DNA of 52,202 nt, taken from Neomegalonema sp. GTDB taxonomy: Bacteria; Pseudomonadota; Alphaproteobacteria; Rhodobacterales; Rhodobacteraceae. A model generated the notes under the pieces. It was given only the letters and a program-made list of their open reading frames with translations. It was not told the origin of the DNA and ran no database searches. The stretch lies in the NCBI GenBank assembly GCA_022760355.1, contig JALEGB010000041.1, positions 1-52,202 on the forward strand. The letters are read 5' to 3'. A program made the translations under genes and the position numbers. Below are positions 25,861 through 35,740 of this stretch, in pieces; positions within the stretch are counted from its first letter, which is position 1; each line of letters opens with the position of its first letter.

Positions 25861-28191
25861 CTAGTCGCGCTGCTGCGCCGCAGCGTAAGCGCCGATATTC
25901 AGCACGCCGCGCGCCGTGATTGAGGGGGTGACGATGTTGGCCAGGCCGTCATAGCCCAGCAGCAAGGGACCAAGCTGCAGCCCGCCCGCAAGCGCCTTCA
26001 GCGCGTGCTTCGCCACGCTGGCCGCATCCAGATCCGGCATCAGGAAAAGGTTGGCCGGCCCGCTCAGACGCGAATTCGGGAAGGTGCGCTCCTGCAACGC
26101 GCGATTGAGCGCCACTTCCATATTCATTTCGCCTTCAAACTCGAACGGCTCAACTGCGCCTTCGGCCATTTTCTGCTCCATCAGCGCTGTAGCCAGCCGC
26201 ATCCGCAGCGACGCCGGCGTCTCCTCCGAACCAAAATTCGAATGGCTGATGAAGGCCGCGCGCGGGGTCAGGCCGAAACGGCGGATCTCCTGGGCCGCCG
26301 CGCAGGCGATGGTCGCCAGCTGTTCCGCGCTGGGCTGATCCCACAGATGGCAATCGGCAATGAAGATCGGCCCCTGATCCAGAATGATCGTCGTCATTGC
26401 GCCGATCGGCTCCCGCCGCTTGCCGCCCGGCCCCCGGCCCAGCACGCCCTGAACATAGCGTAGATGCCAGCGATACTGCCCCAACGCGCCGCAGATCATG
26501 GCGTCCGCCTCGCCCCGCGCCACCATAACCGCCGCAATCGCCGTCGAGTTCGTGCGCAAAATCGCCCGAGCGACATCCGGCGTCACGCCATCGCGCTCCG
26601 TCAACAGATGATAGTCGCGCCAATAGTCATTGTAGCGCGGGTCGTCTTCGGGGTTGCAGATCTCGACATTATCGCCAATGCGGATCGGCAGGCCGAGCTT
26701 CTCCGCCCGCGCTTCCATCACCCGCGGTCGGCCGATTAGAATAGGCCGGCCAATGCCCTCTTCGATCAGCGCATTCGTCGCCTGCAGCACCCGCTCATCT
26801 TCGCCCTCGGCAAACACAATACGGCTGGCCGATGCGCGCGCCGCGGCGAAGATCGGACGCATGAGCAGACCGGAACGATAGACGAAGCGGTCCAACTGCT
26901 GACGATATGCGGCATGGTCTTCGATCGGGCGGGTTGCAACGCCGCTGGCCGCCGCCGCCTCCGCCACCGCGCCGGAGACAGCCGCCAACAGCCGCGGGTC
27001 AAACGGCTTGGGGATCAGATATTCCGGCCCGAAGATCAGCGTCTCGCCCGCATAGGCGCGCGCCGCCTCCGCCGCGACCGGCTGACGCGCGAGATCCGCA
27101 ATGGCGCGCACGCATGCGACCTCCATCTCATCATTGATCTCCGTCGCGCCAACATCGAGGGCGCCGCGGAAGATGAACGGGAAGCACAGAACGTTGTTGA
27201 CCTGGTTGGGATAATCAGACCGGCCCGTTGCGATGATCGCATCCGGCCGCACTTCTCGCGCCGCTTCAGGCATGATCTCGGGCGTCGGGTTCGCCAGGGC
27301 CAGGATAATCGGGCTTTTGGCCATGCGCGCGACCATCTCAGGCTTGAGCACGTTCGGGCCCGACAGGCCGAGGAACACATCCGCGCCCTCGATGATCTCA
27401 TCTAACGTGCGCGCGCTTGTCTCCTGCGCAAAGGCCGCCTTCTCAGGCGTCATGCCCGCCTCGCGCCCCGTATGCACAACGCCGTCGAGATCCGCCAGCC
27501 AGATATTCTCGCGCTTCGCCCCAAGTTTCATCAGCATGTTCAAACATGCGATGCCCGCCGCGCCGCCGCCGGTCGACACGATTTTAACCTGGTCGAACGG
27601 CTTGTCGACGAGATGCAGAGCGTTCGTCGCCGCCGCCCCAACCACAATCGCCGTGCCGTGCTGGTCATCGTGGAATACCGGGATCGACATTTTCTCACGG
27701 CAGCGCTTCTCAACAATAAAGCACTCGGGCGCTTTGATGTCTTCGAGGTTCACCGCGCCAAAAGTCGGCTCAAGCGCGCGTACGATCTCCGCCAGCTTTT
27801 CCGGGTCTTTTTCATCGACTTCGATATCGAACACATCGATGCCGGCGAATTTTTTGAACAGGACGGCCTTGCCTTCCATGATCGGCTTAGAGGCCAGCGC
27901 GCCAATATCGCCGAGCCCGAGCGCCGCGGTGCCGTTTGAGACCACGGCGACGAGGTTGGCGCGGGCGGTATAGCGAGCGGCCGTGCTCGGGTCGGCTTTG
28001 ATCTCAAGGCAGGCTTCGGCGACGCCGGGGCTGTAGGCGAGCGCCAAGTCGCGTTGTTGCCCTAGGGGCTTTGTCGCACGGATCTCAAGTTTACCTGGGC
28101 GCGGCTCCGCATGATAGGCAAGCGCGCGCTCCCGGAAACTTTTTGGATCCTTCGCTTCGTTCGCGCCGCTTTCAATTGGATTGTCCGGCAT
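25861..28191 (-). CDS. maeB: NADP-dependent malic enzyme with phosphotransacetylase domain
   Basis: The 776-residue protein converts malate to pyruvate and CO2. The malic-enzyme region (about 20-430) shows YSPGVAEACLEI, KDPEK and FHDDQHGTAIV with the metal-binding Asp pair and a following nucleotide-binding GGGAAGIA. The C-terminal region (about 445-770) is a phosphotransacetylase-like domain that in known members is regulatory and inactive as an enzyme. Both domains look intact. It would supply NADPH and pyruvate during growth on C4 acids or fats. Confidence 0.95.
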   Translation of the reverse strand: MPDNPIESGANEAKDPKSFRERALAYHAEPRPGKLEIRATKPLGQQRDLALAYSPGVAEACLEIKADPSTAARYTARANLVAVVSNGTAALGLGDIGALASKPIMEGKAVLFKKFAGIDVFDIEVDEKDPEKLAEIVRALEPTFGAVNLEDIKAPECFIVEKRCREKMSIPVFHDDQHGTAIVVGAAATNALHLVDKPFDQVKIVSTGGGAAGIACLNMLMKLGAKRENIWLADLDGVVHTGREAGMTPEKAAFAQETSARTLDEIIEGADVFLGLSGPNVLKPEMVARMAKSPIILALANPTPEIMPEAAREVRPDAIIATGRSDYPNQVNNVLCFPFIFRGALDVGATEINDEMEVACVRAIADLARQPVAAEAARAYAGETLIFGPEYLIPKPFDPRLLAAVSGAVAEAAAASGVATRPIEDHAAYRQQLDRFVYRSGLLMRPIFAAARASASRIVFAEGEDERVLQATNALIEEGIGRPILIGRPRVMEARAEKLGLPIRIGDNVEICNPEDDPRYNDYWRDYHLLTERDGVTPDVARAILRTNSTAIAAVMVARGEADAMICGALGQYRWHLRYVQGVLGRGPGGKRREPIGAMTTIILDQGPIFIADCHLWDQPSAEQLATIACAAAQEIRRFGLTPRAAFISHSNFGSEETPASLRMRLATALMEQKMAEGAVEPFEFEGEMNMEVALNRALQERTFPNSRLSGPANLFLMPDLDAASVAKHALKALAGGLQLGPLLLGYDGLANIVTPSITARGVLNIGAYAAAQQRD

Positions 28192-28354
28192 CTCGCCCCC
28201 GCCTGCAGTCTATGATCACTCACTGCGACGTTTAAGCAAGTGCTCAGCCGAGCGCTAGGCGAGAAAGCGCCCGAAGCTCATTCCGCCCAACTCCGCAGCG
28301 CGCCAATAGGCAGCGACGCGCAAAGGACGCGACGCTGCGCATGGTCTTCACGAA

Positions 28355-28723
28355 TTACGCGTCATTTTGCGCATCATCCGCGTCCCGCAATTTCAAGCTT
28401 GCAGGCGCCACCGCCTGCCGCCCCATCAGCGCGCTGCGCTCAACGATGCGCCACCCCTCCGAATAGGCGATCGCCAAGGCTCTCTCGCCATATCGCGCGT
28501 TGGTCTCAATGATTTCCGGCGCCGAGCGGCAGGCCCACAGGCTTTCGCTCCAGCGTCGGGCGAGACCATAGTTTTTGCGCCAGAGCATTTGCGCTTCCTG
28601 CATTGCTGCGAACGGCGCGCACATGCTTGCCGCCCAGAACACGCCAGGCGTCTCCACCATCGCATGATGGGTGGCCGCGTCGGCTTCGTCGGTCTCCGCG
28701 TACTCGGTGGTCAAATCCAGCAT
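28355..28723 (-). CDS. Small helical protein, possibly phasin-like
   Basis: The 122-residue protein is not firmly assigned. A central amphipathic helical part (FAAMQEAQMLWRKNYGLARR, then ETNARYGERALAIAYSEGWR) loosely resembles phasins, which coat polyhydroxyalkanoate granules. GAGGAAGGGG before the ATG at 28723 is a very strong ribosome-binding site, suggesting high expression. The long palindrome-rich region upstream would contain its promoter. No PHA synthase is in the window, so the phasin idea is only an inference. Confidence 0.6.
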   Translation of the reverse strand: MLDLTTEYAETDEADAATHHAMVETPGVFWAASMCAPFAAMQEAQMLWRKNYGLARRWSESLWACRSAPEIIETNARYGERALAIAYSEGWRIVERSALMGRQAVAPASLKLRDADDAQNDA

Positions 28724-28931
28724 AGTCCCCTTCCTCCTCGTCGGAACATTCGCCGCAGCTTAACGTGTATACGCATTAATTCACGATATATCAGAAAGCT
28801 GCTTCTTGACGGCTTGGTGCGCGCCGCCAGTCGATTTACATCGATACACAGATTCGCGCGCCGTTATGTAAAAATACGTACCGCAAGTGTTGCCGTGACG
28901 AAAGATTAAAAAGCCCGGCGACGCGGAAAAA

Positions 28932-28949
28932 TATTAAAACGTTTTAATA
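28932..28949. promoter_or_regulatory. 18-bp perfect palindrome
   Basis: TATTAAAACGTTTTAATA is a perfect palindrome in the AT-rich gap, about 210 nt upstream of the phasin-like start codon. Symmetric AT-rich sites of this size usually bind a dimeric regulator; which one is unknown. Confidence 0.5.
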
Positions 28950-29098
28950 ATCCTGATCCCAGAAAATTAAACTGTTAACAATGGCGACAAAAGCAAAACA
29001 ATAAAAACAACACTGCAACTATGCAGCACAAACAGACAGACTTGGCGCAATTTTTAACATGAGAAATAGGTCTTCCATGACAAAGACCCATCGATTAG

Positions 29099-29146
29099 CT
29101 CAGAAAGTTACGCATTTGGCTCTAGGTGAACCTAGATCGATCTGAG
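29099..29146. ncRNA. Nested hairpin, possible small RNA or operator
   Basis: An outer CTCAGA (29099-29104)/TCTGAG (29141-29146) pair encloses a 16-bp inverted repeat, TCTAGGTGAACCTAGA (29121-29136), followed by GATCGATC. The nesting is hard to explain as coding sequence. Transcription is not shown by the sequence. Confidence 0.3.
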
Positions 29147-29447
29147 TTTGCAGCTTTGATATAGGTCAGAGACGATAACTTCAAATCGCATTTTTGTCGA
29201 TAATAGCGGAAAATCGCCGAGGGTAAGGTGCCGCCGTCACCATCCAACGCCATTTGAAACCGTCTTAAAAACGTCACAAATACTCCGCCTGCGCGCCAAG
29301 CGGCCGGCTTGCGCTGGTTATGGCAAACGGGTACCGACGAGCGACGCCGGTCAGCAAGATCGCCTACGAAGGCGGCGGCGCTCTTTTCCCCGCCCGCCGT
29401 CTATGATGATGAAACTTCGCAAGCGTTAAGATCGACGGGAGAAGGGT

Positions 29448-31583
29448 TTGGCGTCGTCCGCAAAGAAGGCCTATCATCGGCTGGAAGAAGAGCTGGCCGA
29501 CAGGCTCGCCGGCGCCAGCGGCGGCGAACCCGTTGATGTTTCGCAGATCATCAGCCGCACGCTGCGCATCAAACTTGATGTCTCTTTATGGACGTCGACG
29601 GATATCCGTTGCGAAACGGTTCCAGGCGACAATCCCGAAGGCGAAGTGGTTGGCGACGCCGCGGCAGCCCGCGCGGCGTTGCTGCCGATCGGCGCAGCGC
29701 TGGAGGCCGAAGGCGCATTCGCCGACCAGCTGAAATCAAAGCTGGAAGCAGCGCCGGATGATCTTTTCACCGGCTCCCAAGGCGGATGGCGGGGCGACGC
29801 GCTGCCCGATCGCCGCTCCGTTGTTCGGAAATGCGCCGCCTGCGCCGGCGCTGGCGGATTTGCGTGCGAAGCGTGTGAAGGCGGCGGCGACAAGCTGTGC
29901 GACCGCTGCTTTGGGACAGGTGAAGTCGATCAGCTCTGCGGCGCGTGCGCCAACCGCCCGACGCAAAACGCCAAGCCAAGCTGGGACGAAGCCGCGCTCT
30001 CCTTCCGCAAACGCACGACAGCGGCCGATGCAGACCCAGACTGCCCAGTATGCAAAGGCGCAGGCGCGCACAAAGCCCCTTGTGAGAAATGCCATGGCGC
30101 AAAACGCGTAGACTGCGGCCTGTGTAACGGCACGGGCAGAGTTGAGTGCGCGGAATGCGGCGGCGCCGGCGCGCAGACCGACATCTATAGCGTTGCGCCG
30201 CGCTTCGACTATTCCAACTATCTCAGCTGCGATGAGCAAGTCTCCCGGATCGTCGAATCCAAGCTGCGCCGCGGCGTGCAAATTCTGGCGCGCTCCGGAC
30301 GGCTTCAGGCGAAATTCATCGGCCTCAAATCCGACAAGCTGGGCTATCGCGCCAGCTTTACGGTTGAGAAAGCCGTCACCGGCGCGCGCATCGGCGCAGG
30401 CCGCCGCTCGCCCCGCGTTATGGCCGAGCTTTACGCGATTGATGAACCGCCGGTTCTGATCGATCCGCCGCCGCTGATCGATAAGCTGCATCAACGGGCG
30501 CTGGACAACCTCCGTCACACCGGGCGCGACAATCCACGCGCCATCGCCGATGCGCTGAGCGCCCGCGCGCTCGGCCGCGCCGCCCTGACCGCAGCCGCCC
30601 GGCGCGACTTGCGTTTTGACGCCTCCGCCTTCGAACCCCTGGCCACGCCGGGCTATGCGGCGCGCCTGTTCGAACTGGCGAAGACCTGCCATCGCTTCGC
30701 CGGCTGGCGCATTCGCCGCTGGTTCTGGCCCGCCGCGGCGATTGGCGCGCCCCTGTTTGTCGCGATGCTCGATGCGATCGGCGCAACGTCCATTATCGCG
30801 GGCTGGACATCGGTGGCGGCGGCTTCCAGCGGCGTCGACGCGGCAATCGCTCAGCGCGACGCGGCTGCAAATGGGGTCATCTTCGGTCGAATCGGCGCGA
30901 TCGCACTCTGGTGGCTTCTTGCCGCCAGCGCCGCCGCGCTCGTCTATCGACGCTCCGTCCGCCGCATTCTAGGCGTTGCGCGCGCCGCCACCACCCTCGA
31001 CGTGCTGCGCGCTGGCCCGGCGCCGTTGCTGGGCCTGATTGCAGGCGCCGGCCTCACCGCGCTGTTTGTGTCATTGCCGCCGCCCGATCCGAAACTGCTC
31101 GCGCGCGCAGGCGAAATCGCCAAGAGCGTCGCCGCGCGCCGCGCCGCCGCCTTGGCTCGGATTCGCGCCGAAGCCGAAGCGCCAAGCCTCAGCAGCAAAT
31201 GGGACCTGGTGCGCAGCAAAGACGGCGCGCTCATCGCCCGCGTCGCCGCTGAGAGCGCGCCCGAAGTTGTGTTCAGCGTCCGCTGCCGCAAGGACGACGC
31301 CTGGCTGCGCTTGCAGTTGAAGGAGAAGTTCAAGCGCCGCGCCAGGCTCTCGGTCGGCCTCTCGACCAACCGCCGCTCGCTCGGGGTGCTGCGCGCCCGT
31401 GTTGTCGGCGGCGCGCTGGAATGGCGCGCGGATCGTCGCATTCTCACCGCGCTTCGCTACGGAACATGGGCGCGGCTAGAGGTGCTGGGCGATGGGGCGG
31501 AGCGCCCGAAAATCGACGTGACGCTGGATGGATCCGCCGAAGCAATTGGCGAAGCGACACGGCGATGCCAAAGCTCAAGCTGA
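29448..31583 (+). CDS. Membrane protein with DnaJ-like CxxC zinc-finger array
   Basis: The 711-residue protein carries eight CxxC motifs between residues 129 and 237, several in the CxxCxGxG form of the DnaJ zinc-binding region. There is no J domain. A hydrophilic domain follows (about 245-420), then three hydrophobic segments near 425-450, 475-500 and 525-545 and a soluble C-terminal domain. I know no named family with this architecture. The start is a TTG at 29448, with GGAG six nt upstream; no ATG fits. It overlaps hrpB by up to 56 nt, so the two are probably co-transcribed. Confidence 0.75.
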   Translation: MASSAKKAYHRLEEELADRLAGASGGEPVDVSQIISRTLRIKLDVSLWTSTDIRCETVPGDNPEGEVVGDAAAARAALLPIGAALEAEGAFADQLKSKLEAAPDDLFTGSQGGWRGDALPDRRSVVRKCAACAGAGGFACEACEGGGDKLCDRCFGTGEVDQLCGACANRPTQNAKPSWDEAALSFRKRTTAADADPDCPVCKGAGAHKAPCEKCHGAKRVDCGLCNGTGRVECAECGGAGAQTDIYSVAPRFDYSNYLSCDEQVSRIVESKLRRGVQILARSGRLQAKFIGLKSDKLGYRASFTVEKAVTGARIGAGRRSPRVMAELYAIDEPPVLIDPPPLIDKLHQRALDNLRHTGRDNPRAIADALSARALGRAALTAAARRDLRFDASAFEPLATPGYAARLFELAKTCHRFAGWRIRRWFWPAAAIGAPLFVAMLDAIGATSIIAGWTSVAAASSGVDAAIAQRDAAANGVIFGRIGAIALWWLLAASAAALVYRRSVRRILGVARAATTLDVLRAGPAPLLGLIAGAGLTALFVSLPPPDPKLLARAGEIAKSVAARRAAALARIRAEAEAPSLSSKWDLVRSKDGALIARVAAESAPEVVFSVRCRKDDAWLRLQLKEKFKRRARLSVGLSTNRRSLGVLRARVVGGALEWRADRRILTALRYGTWARLEVLGDGAERPKIDVTLDGSAEAIGEATRRCQSSS

Positions 31584-34164
31584 TCCCCCCGCGCGCCGCG
31601 CCTTGAAACTGCAACCGACCGCGAGAGCCCCAGTATTGGCTTCCATACTCGACCGTTTATCGGCGGACGCCCCGCCGATCTTTGACGCGCTCCCCGAGGT
31701 GACCGCCCAGCTGGCGGCGGGCCGAAACCTTGTGCTTGAAGCGCCCCCGGGCGCGGGTAAGACAACCTACGCGCCGCTGGCGTTGCTCGACGCCCCATGG
31801 CTCGGCGCGGGCCGGATCGTGATGCTCGAGCCCCGCAGAATCGCGGCCCGCACTGCGGCGGAGCGTATGGCCGAGCTGCTTGGCGAGAAACCCGGCGCCA
31901 CAGTCGGCTATCGCATGCGCGACGCGGTCAAAACCAGCGCCGCCACGCGGATCGAAGTGATCACCGAGGGGGTTCTGACCCGTCGCCTTCAGCGAGATCC
32001 CGAACTCTCGGACGCGTCTCTCGGCCCGATCGCCTGCGTCATCTTCGATGAAATTCACGAGCGCTCGCTGCAGTCGGACCTGGGCTTGGCGCTGTGTCTT
32101 GAGGCGCAAGCCGCGTTACGGCCCGATCTGCGCCTGATGGCGATGTCCGCAACGCTGGACGGGGAGCGCATCGCCGAGCTGATGGATGCGGCGCGCGTCC
32201 GCTCCGAGGGCCGCGCTTATCCGGTGGAGACGCGCTGGCGAGACGCGCCCTTGCGCCCGCAGGAACGGCCGGAGGAAATTGCCGCCGACACCGCGGCCCA
32301 CGCGCTCACGCAATCGGAGGGCGACGTGCTGGTGTTCCTGCCTGGCGTGGCGGAGATCCGACGCGCCGCAGCTCGGCTGGCGGGCCAAGTCGCCGCCAAT
32401 ATCGAAATCCGCCCGCTCTATGGCGACCTCACGCTCATTGAGCAACAAGCGGCCATCGCGCCAGCGCCGAACGGCAAACGGAAAATCGCGTTGGCCACTG
32501 CGATCGCCGAGACGTCGCTCACCATCCAAGGCGTCCGTGTTGTGGTCGACGCCGGCCGATCACGCCGGGCGCGCTTTGACCCCGGCTCGGGAATGGATCG
32601 GCTGGCCACCGGCCGCGTCAGCCGCGCGGCGGCCGAGCAACGACGTGGGCGCGCGGGCCGGCTCGCCCCCGGAATCTGCTATCGCCTATGGCCCGAAAGC
32701 GCGCATGGCGCTTTGCCGGCCTTTGATCCGCCTGAAATCATGGAGGCCGACCTGGCTGGCCTGGCGCTGGAGCTGGCGGCCTGGGGCGCTGCGCCGCAAG
32801 ACCTTCCCTTCCTGGATCAGCCGCCCGCAACCGCGTTCGCCGCCGCGCGCGACCTGCTGCAAACGCTGGGCGCGCTCAACCCAACCGGCGGCTTAACCAA
32901 ACATGGAGAACGGCTCGCCGCGGCGCCGCTGCATCCTCGTTTGGCTCATATGACCCTCCGGGCCGGCGCCGATCTGACGGCCTGTCGCCTTGCGGCGTTG
33001 ATCGAGGAGCGTGATCCGCTGCGCAGCCTCGGAGAGGTCGATATCGCCGCCCGCCTCCGCGCCTTAGACGCCCCGCAACGGCATGGCGCCGCCAAAGCCG
33101 GCCTCGAACGCGTGCGCAATGCGGGGGACCGGCTGCGCAAACGGCTCAAGCCAATCGCCGAACCGCCAAAAGAAGAATACGCGCCCGGCGCCTTGCTCGC
33201 GCTGGCCTTTCCGGACCGGATCGCCGCGCGCCGCCCCGGCGGCCGCGACGATGAACCAAGCCGCTATGCGCTCTCTGGCGGCCGCGGCGCGGTGCTGCGC
33301 AGGGGCGATCCGTTGGGGCGTGCGCCCTTCCTAGTCGCCGCGGATCTGTTCTTTCCCGAAGAAACGGCGCGCGCCGCGCGTGATCCGGAAATCCGACTCG
33401 CCGCGACAATCGAACGGTGCGAGATCGAAAGCCTGTTTGATGGCCAAATTGTTCACGAACAACTCTGCGAATGGAGCAGGCGGGACCGGCGCATTCGCCC
33501 GATCCAACGCAGCCGGCTTGGCGCAGCGACGCTCGAGACGCAGCCCTGGCCCGACCCGCCGTCGGAAGCCATCGCCGCCGCCGCTGCTGAAGGCGTCCGC
33601 CATCTTGGCGTCTCCGCCCTCCCCTGGACCAAAGCGGCGCGCCGGCTGCAGAAACGCGCCGCATGGGCGCGCAAGGCGAATTCGGATCTTTTGGATCTAT
33701 CCGACGCGGCGCTGCTCGAACGGTTGGATGACTGGCTGACGCCGCATCTGGGCGCCGTGCGCGCGCAGGTCGATCTCGAAAAGATCGACCTGTTGAGCCT
33801 GCTGGACGCTCAGCTGGATTGGCCCGCGCGCCAAGCGCTCGACGCCGCCGCGCCAGCGCATTTCACCGCGCCGACCGGATCCAAGGCGCCGATTGACTAT
33901 GATGAAAACCGACCGAAAGTGTCGATCCGTCTTCAGGAGCTGTTCGGGCTGACCGAACATCCCCACGCCGCCGGAATGCCAATCTTGTTTGAGCTGCTGT
34001 CCCCGGCGCATCGCCCAATCCAAATGACCGCAGATCTACCCGGCTTCTGGTCAGGCTCCTACAGCGACGTCGCCAAGGAAATGCGCGCCCGCTATCCTAA
34101 GCATCCCTGGCCGGACGACCCCGCCAACGCCGAGGCGACGCGTCGCGCCAAGCCACGGAAGTAG
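31528..34164 (+). CDS. hrpB: ATP-dependent helicase HrpB
   Basis: This 878-residue superfamily 2 helicase of the DEAH group shows PPGAGKTT (motif I), FDEIHER (motif II), MSATLDG (motif III), AETSLTIQGVRVVVDAG (motif V) and QRRGRAGR (motif VI), then the HrpB C-terminal region. Its cellular role is not settled in bacteria. The ATG at 31528 lies inside the preceding gene and has no clear ribosome-binding site; a TTG at 31636 in the same frame would also give an intact helicase, so the N-terminus is uncertain. Confidence 0.9.
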   Translation: MDPPKQLAKRHGDAKAQADPPARRALKLQPTARAPVLASILDRLSADAPPIFDALPEVTAQLAAGRNLVLEAPPGAGKTTYAPLALLDAPWLGAGRIVMLEPRRIAARTAAERMAELLGEKPGATVGYRMRDAVKTSAATRIEVITEGVLTRRLQRDPELSDASLGPIACVIFDEIHERSLQSDLGLALCLEAQAALRPDLRLMAMSATLDGERIAELMDAARVRSEGRAYPVETRWRDAPLRPQERPEEIAADTAAHALTQSEGDVLVFLPGVAEIRRAAARLAGQVAANIEIRPLYGDLTLIEQQAAIAPAPNGKRKIALATAIAETSLTIQGVRVVVDAGRSRRARFDPGSGMDRLATGRVSRAAAEQRRGRAGRLAPGICYRLWPESAHGALPAFDPPEIMEADLAGLALELAAWGAAPQDLPFLDQPPATAFAAARDLLQTLGALNPTGGLTKHGERLAAAPLHPRLAHMTLRAGADLTACRLAALIEERDPLRSLGEVDIAARLRALDAPQRHGAAKAGLERVRNAGDRLRKRLKPIAEPPKEEYAPGALLALAFPDRIAARRPGGRDDEPSRYALSGGRGAVLRRGDPLGRAPFLVAADLFFPEETARAARDPEIRLAATIERCEIESLFDGQIVHEQLCEWSRRDRRIRPIQRSRLGAATLETQPWPDPPSEAIAAAAAEGVRHLGVSALPWTKAARRLQKRAAWARKANSDLLDLSDAALLERLDDWLTPHLGAVRAQVDLEKIDLLSLLDAQLDWPARQALDAAAPAHFTAPTGSKAPIDYDENRPKVSIRLQELFGLTEHPHAAGMPILFELLSPAHRPIQMTADLPGFWSGSYSDVAKEMRARYPKHPWPDDPANAEATRRAKPRK

Positions 34165-34246
34165 ACTGCGCCGTTAACGACATTCCTGCGCGAAAGTTTA
34201 AGCACCTCAATCGTACGGTAGGCGGCATCCTCCAAGGAGTTTGCCG

Positions 34247-35671
34247 ATGAACCCGACTTCCACCCCCCAAGAGCCGAGCTTCCGCGACTCCGTCGATCTG
34301 ATGTTCGAGCGCGCCGCCGCGCTGATGGATCTGCCTCAAGGATTGCGCGAGAAAATCCGCATCTGCAACGCGACCTACACGGTCCGTTTCGGCGTTCGGC
34401 TGCGCGGTGAAATTCACACATTTACCGGCTATCGCTCCGTCCATTCCGAGCATCGCGAACCGGTAAAGGGCGGCATCCGCTTCGCCCCTGCGGTGGATCA
34501 GGATGAGGTCGAAGCGTTGGCGGCGCTGATGACCTACAAATGCGCTCTGGTCGAAGTGCCCTTTGGCGGCTCAAAAGGCGGTCTCGCCATTGATCCCCGC
34601 CAATGGGACGAGGACGAGTTGGAACGCATCACCCGCCGCTTCGCGTATGAGTTGATTAAGCGCGATCTGATTAATCCAAGTCAGAATGTGCCGGCGCCCG
34701 ATATGGGCACGGGCGAGCGTGAAATGGCGTGGATCGCCGACCAGTATCGCCGCATGCACACCACGGACATCAACGCCGACGCCTGCGTAACGGGCAAGCC
34801 CCGCTCCCGCGGCGGTATTTCAGGCCGCGTCGAAGCAACCGGCCGCGGCGTGCAATATTCGACCCAGTGCTTCTTTCGCGAAGCGCGCGATGTCGAGGAA
34901 GCCGGCCTATCGCAAGGGTTAGGCGGCAAACGCGTCGTGATCCAAGGCCTCGGCAATGTGGGATACCACGCCGCGAAATTTCTGTCCGAAGAAGATGGAT
35001 GTCGGATCGTCGGGATCGGCGAACGCGACGGCGCCATCTTCCGCGAGGATGGCTTTTCAATCGAAGAGGTGCGCGCCCACTTGATCGAAACCGGCGGCGT
35101 AAAGGGGTTCCCCGGCGCGGCCTATGTCGAAAACGGGGCGCTGGCGCTGGAGGCGGACTGCGACATCCTCATTCCAGCCGCGCTGGAAGGGGTCGTGACG
35201 CACGCAAATGCGGACAAGGTAAAAGCCCGGCTGATCGTAGAGGCCGCAAATGGCCCGCTTACCGCCGCGGCGGATGACATGCTGCGCAAAAAAGGCGTTG
35301 CGATTATTCCGGACATGTACGCCAACGCTGGCGGCGTGACTGTGTCCTACTTTGAATGGGTCAAGAATCTGAGCCACATCCGCTTTGGCCGCATGCAGCG
35401 ACGGCGCGAAGAAGCGAACAGCGCAATGCTGATCAAAAGCTTGGAGCAAATGACCGGCCAGGCGTTCCCCGCCGAACTGACCGAGCGCTTTCTCTCTGGC
35501 TCATCGGAAATCGACCTGGTCCGCTCCGGCCTCGACGACACAATGCGCGGCGCATATGGCGATATGCGCGAGTTGTGGCGGCGACGGGAGGATGTGCCGG
35601 ACCTCCGCACCGCCGCTTACATGATCGCCATTGGGCGGGTGGCCGACAGCTACGCGTCTCTGGGCATCTGA
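34247..35671 (+). CDS. Glutamate dehydrogenase (Glu/Leu/Phe/Val dehydrogenase family)
   Basis: The 474-residue enzyme interconverts glutamate and 2-oxoglutarate plus ammonia. The substrate site is visible in PVKGGIRF and YKCALVEVPFGGSKGG (catalytic Lys), and the Rossmann domain in VVIQGLGNVGYHAA. Length fits the NAD-type or dual-specificity clade; coenzyme preference cannot be decided by eye. AAGGAG at 34234-34239 fixes the ATG at 34247. A strong terminator follows. Confidence 0.93.
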   Translation: MNPTSTPQEPSFRDSVDLMFERAAALMDLPQGLREKIRICNATYTVRFGVRLRGEIHTFTGYRSVHSEHREPVKGGIRFAPAVDQDEVEALAALMTYKCALVEVPFGGSKGGLAIDPRQWDEDELERITRRFAYELIKRDLINPSQNVPAPDMGTGEREMAWIADQYRRMHTTDINADACVTGKPRSRGGISGRVEATGRGVQYSTQCFFREARDVEEAGLSQGLGGKRVVIQGLGNVGYHAAKFLSEEDGCRIVGIGERDGAIFREDGFSIEEVRAHLIETGGVKGFPGAAYVENGALALEADCDILIPAALEGVVTHANADKVKARLIVEAANGPLTAAADDMLRKKGVAIIPDMYANAGGVTVSYFEWVKNLSHIRFGRMQRRREEANSAMLIKSLEQMTGQAFPAELTERFLSGSSEIDLVRSGLDDTMRGAYGDMRELWRRREDVPDLRTAAYMIAIGRVADSYASLGI

Positions 35672-35702
35672 CCCGCGCCGGACCTGCCGCCCCCAATTTG
35701 AC

Positions 35703-35739
35703 GCCCCTGACGCCCGCATGCGCGCGTCAGGGGCTTTTT
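35703..35739 (+). terminator. Intrinsic terminator after the glutamate dehydrogenase gene
   Basis: An 11-bp stem (GCCCCTGACGC with GCGTCAGGGGC) is followed by TTTTT at 35735-35739. Confidence 0.92.
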
Positions 35740-35740
35740 A

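Larger units (their letters stand above)
28724..29447. other. Long AT-richer intergenic region with palindromes
   Basis: This 724-nt divergent gap has lower GC than its surroundings and no convincing reading frame. It holds three structures: CTGCA-ACTA-TGCAG (29013-29026), an 18-bp perfect palindrome at 28932-28949, and a nested hairpin at 29099-29146. It may hold promoters for both neighbours plus a small RNA gene. No Rfam-like family could be recognised by eye. Confidence 0.5.

Noticed and set aside
29013-29026. PhaR operator for the phasin-like gene
   Set aside because: CTGCA-ACTA-TGCAG is symmetric, but the spacing does not fit the published TGC-N3-GCA type pattern, and no PHA synthase or PhaR gene is nearby.
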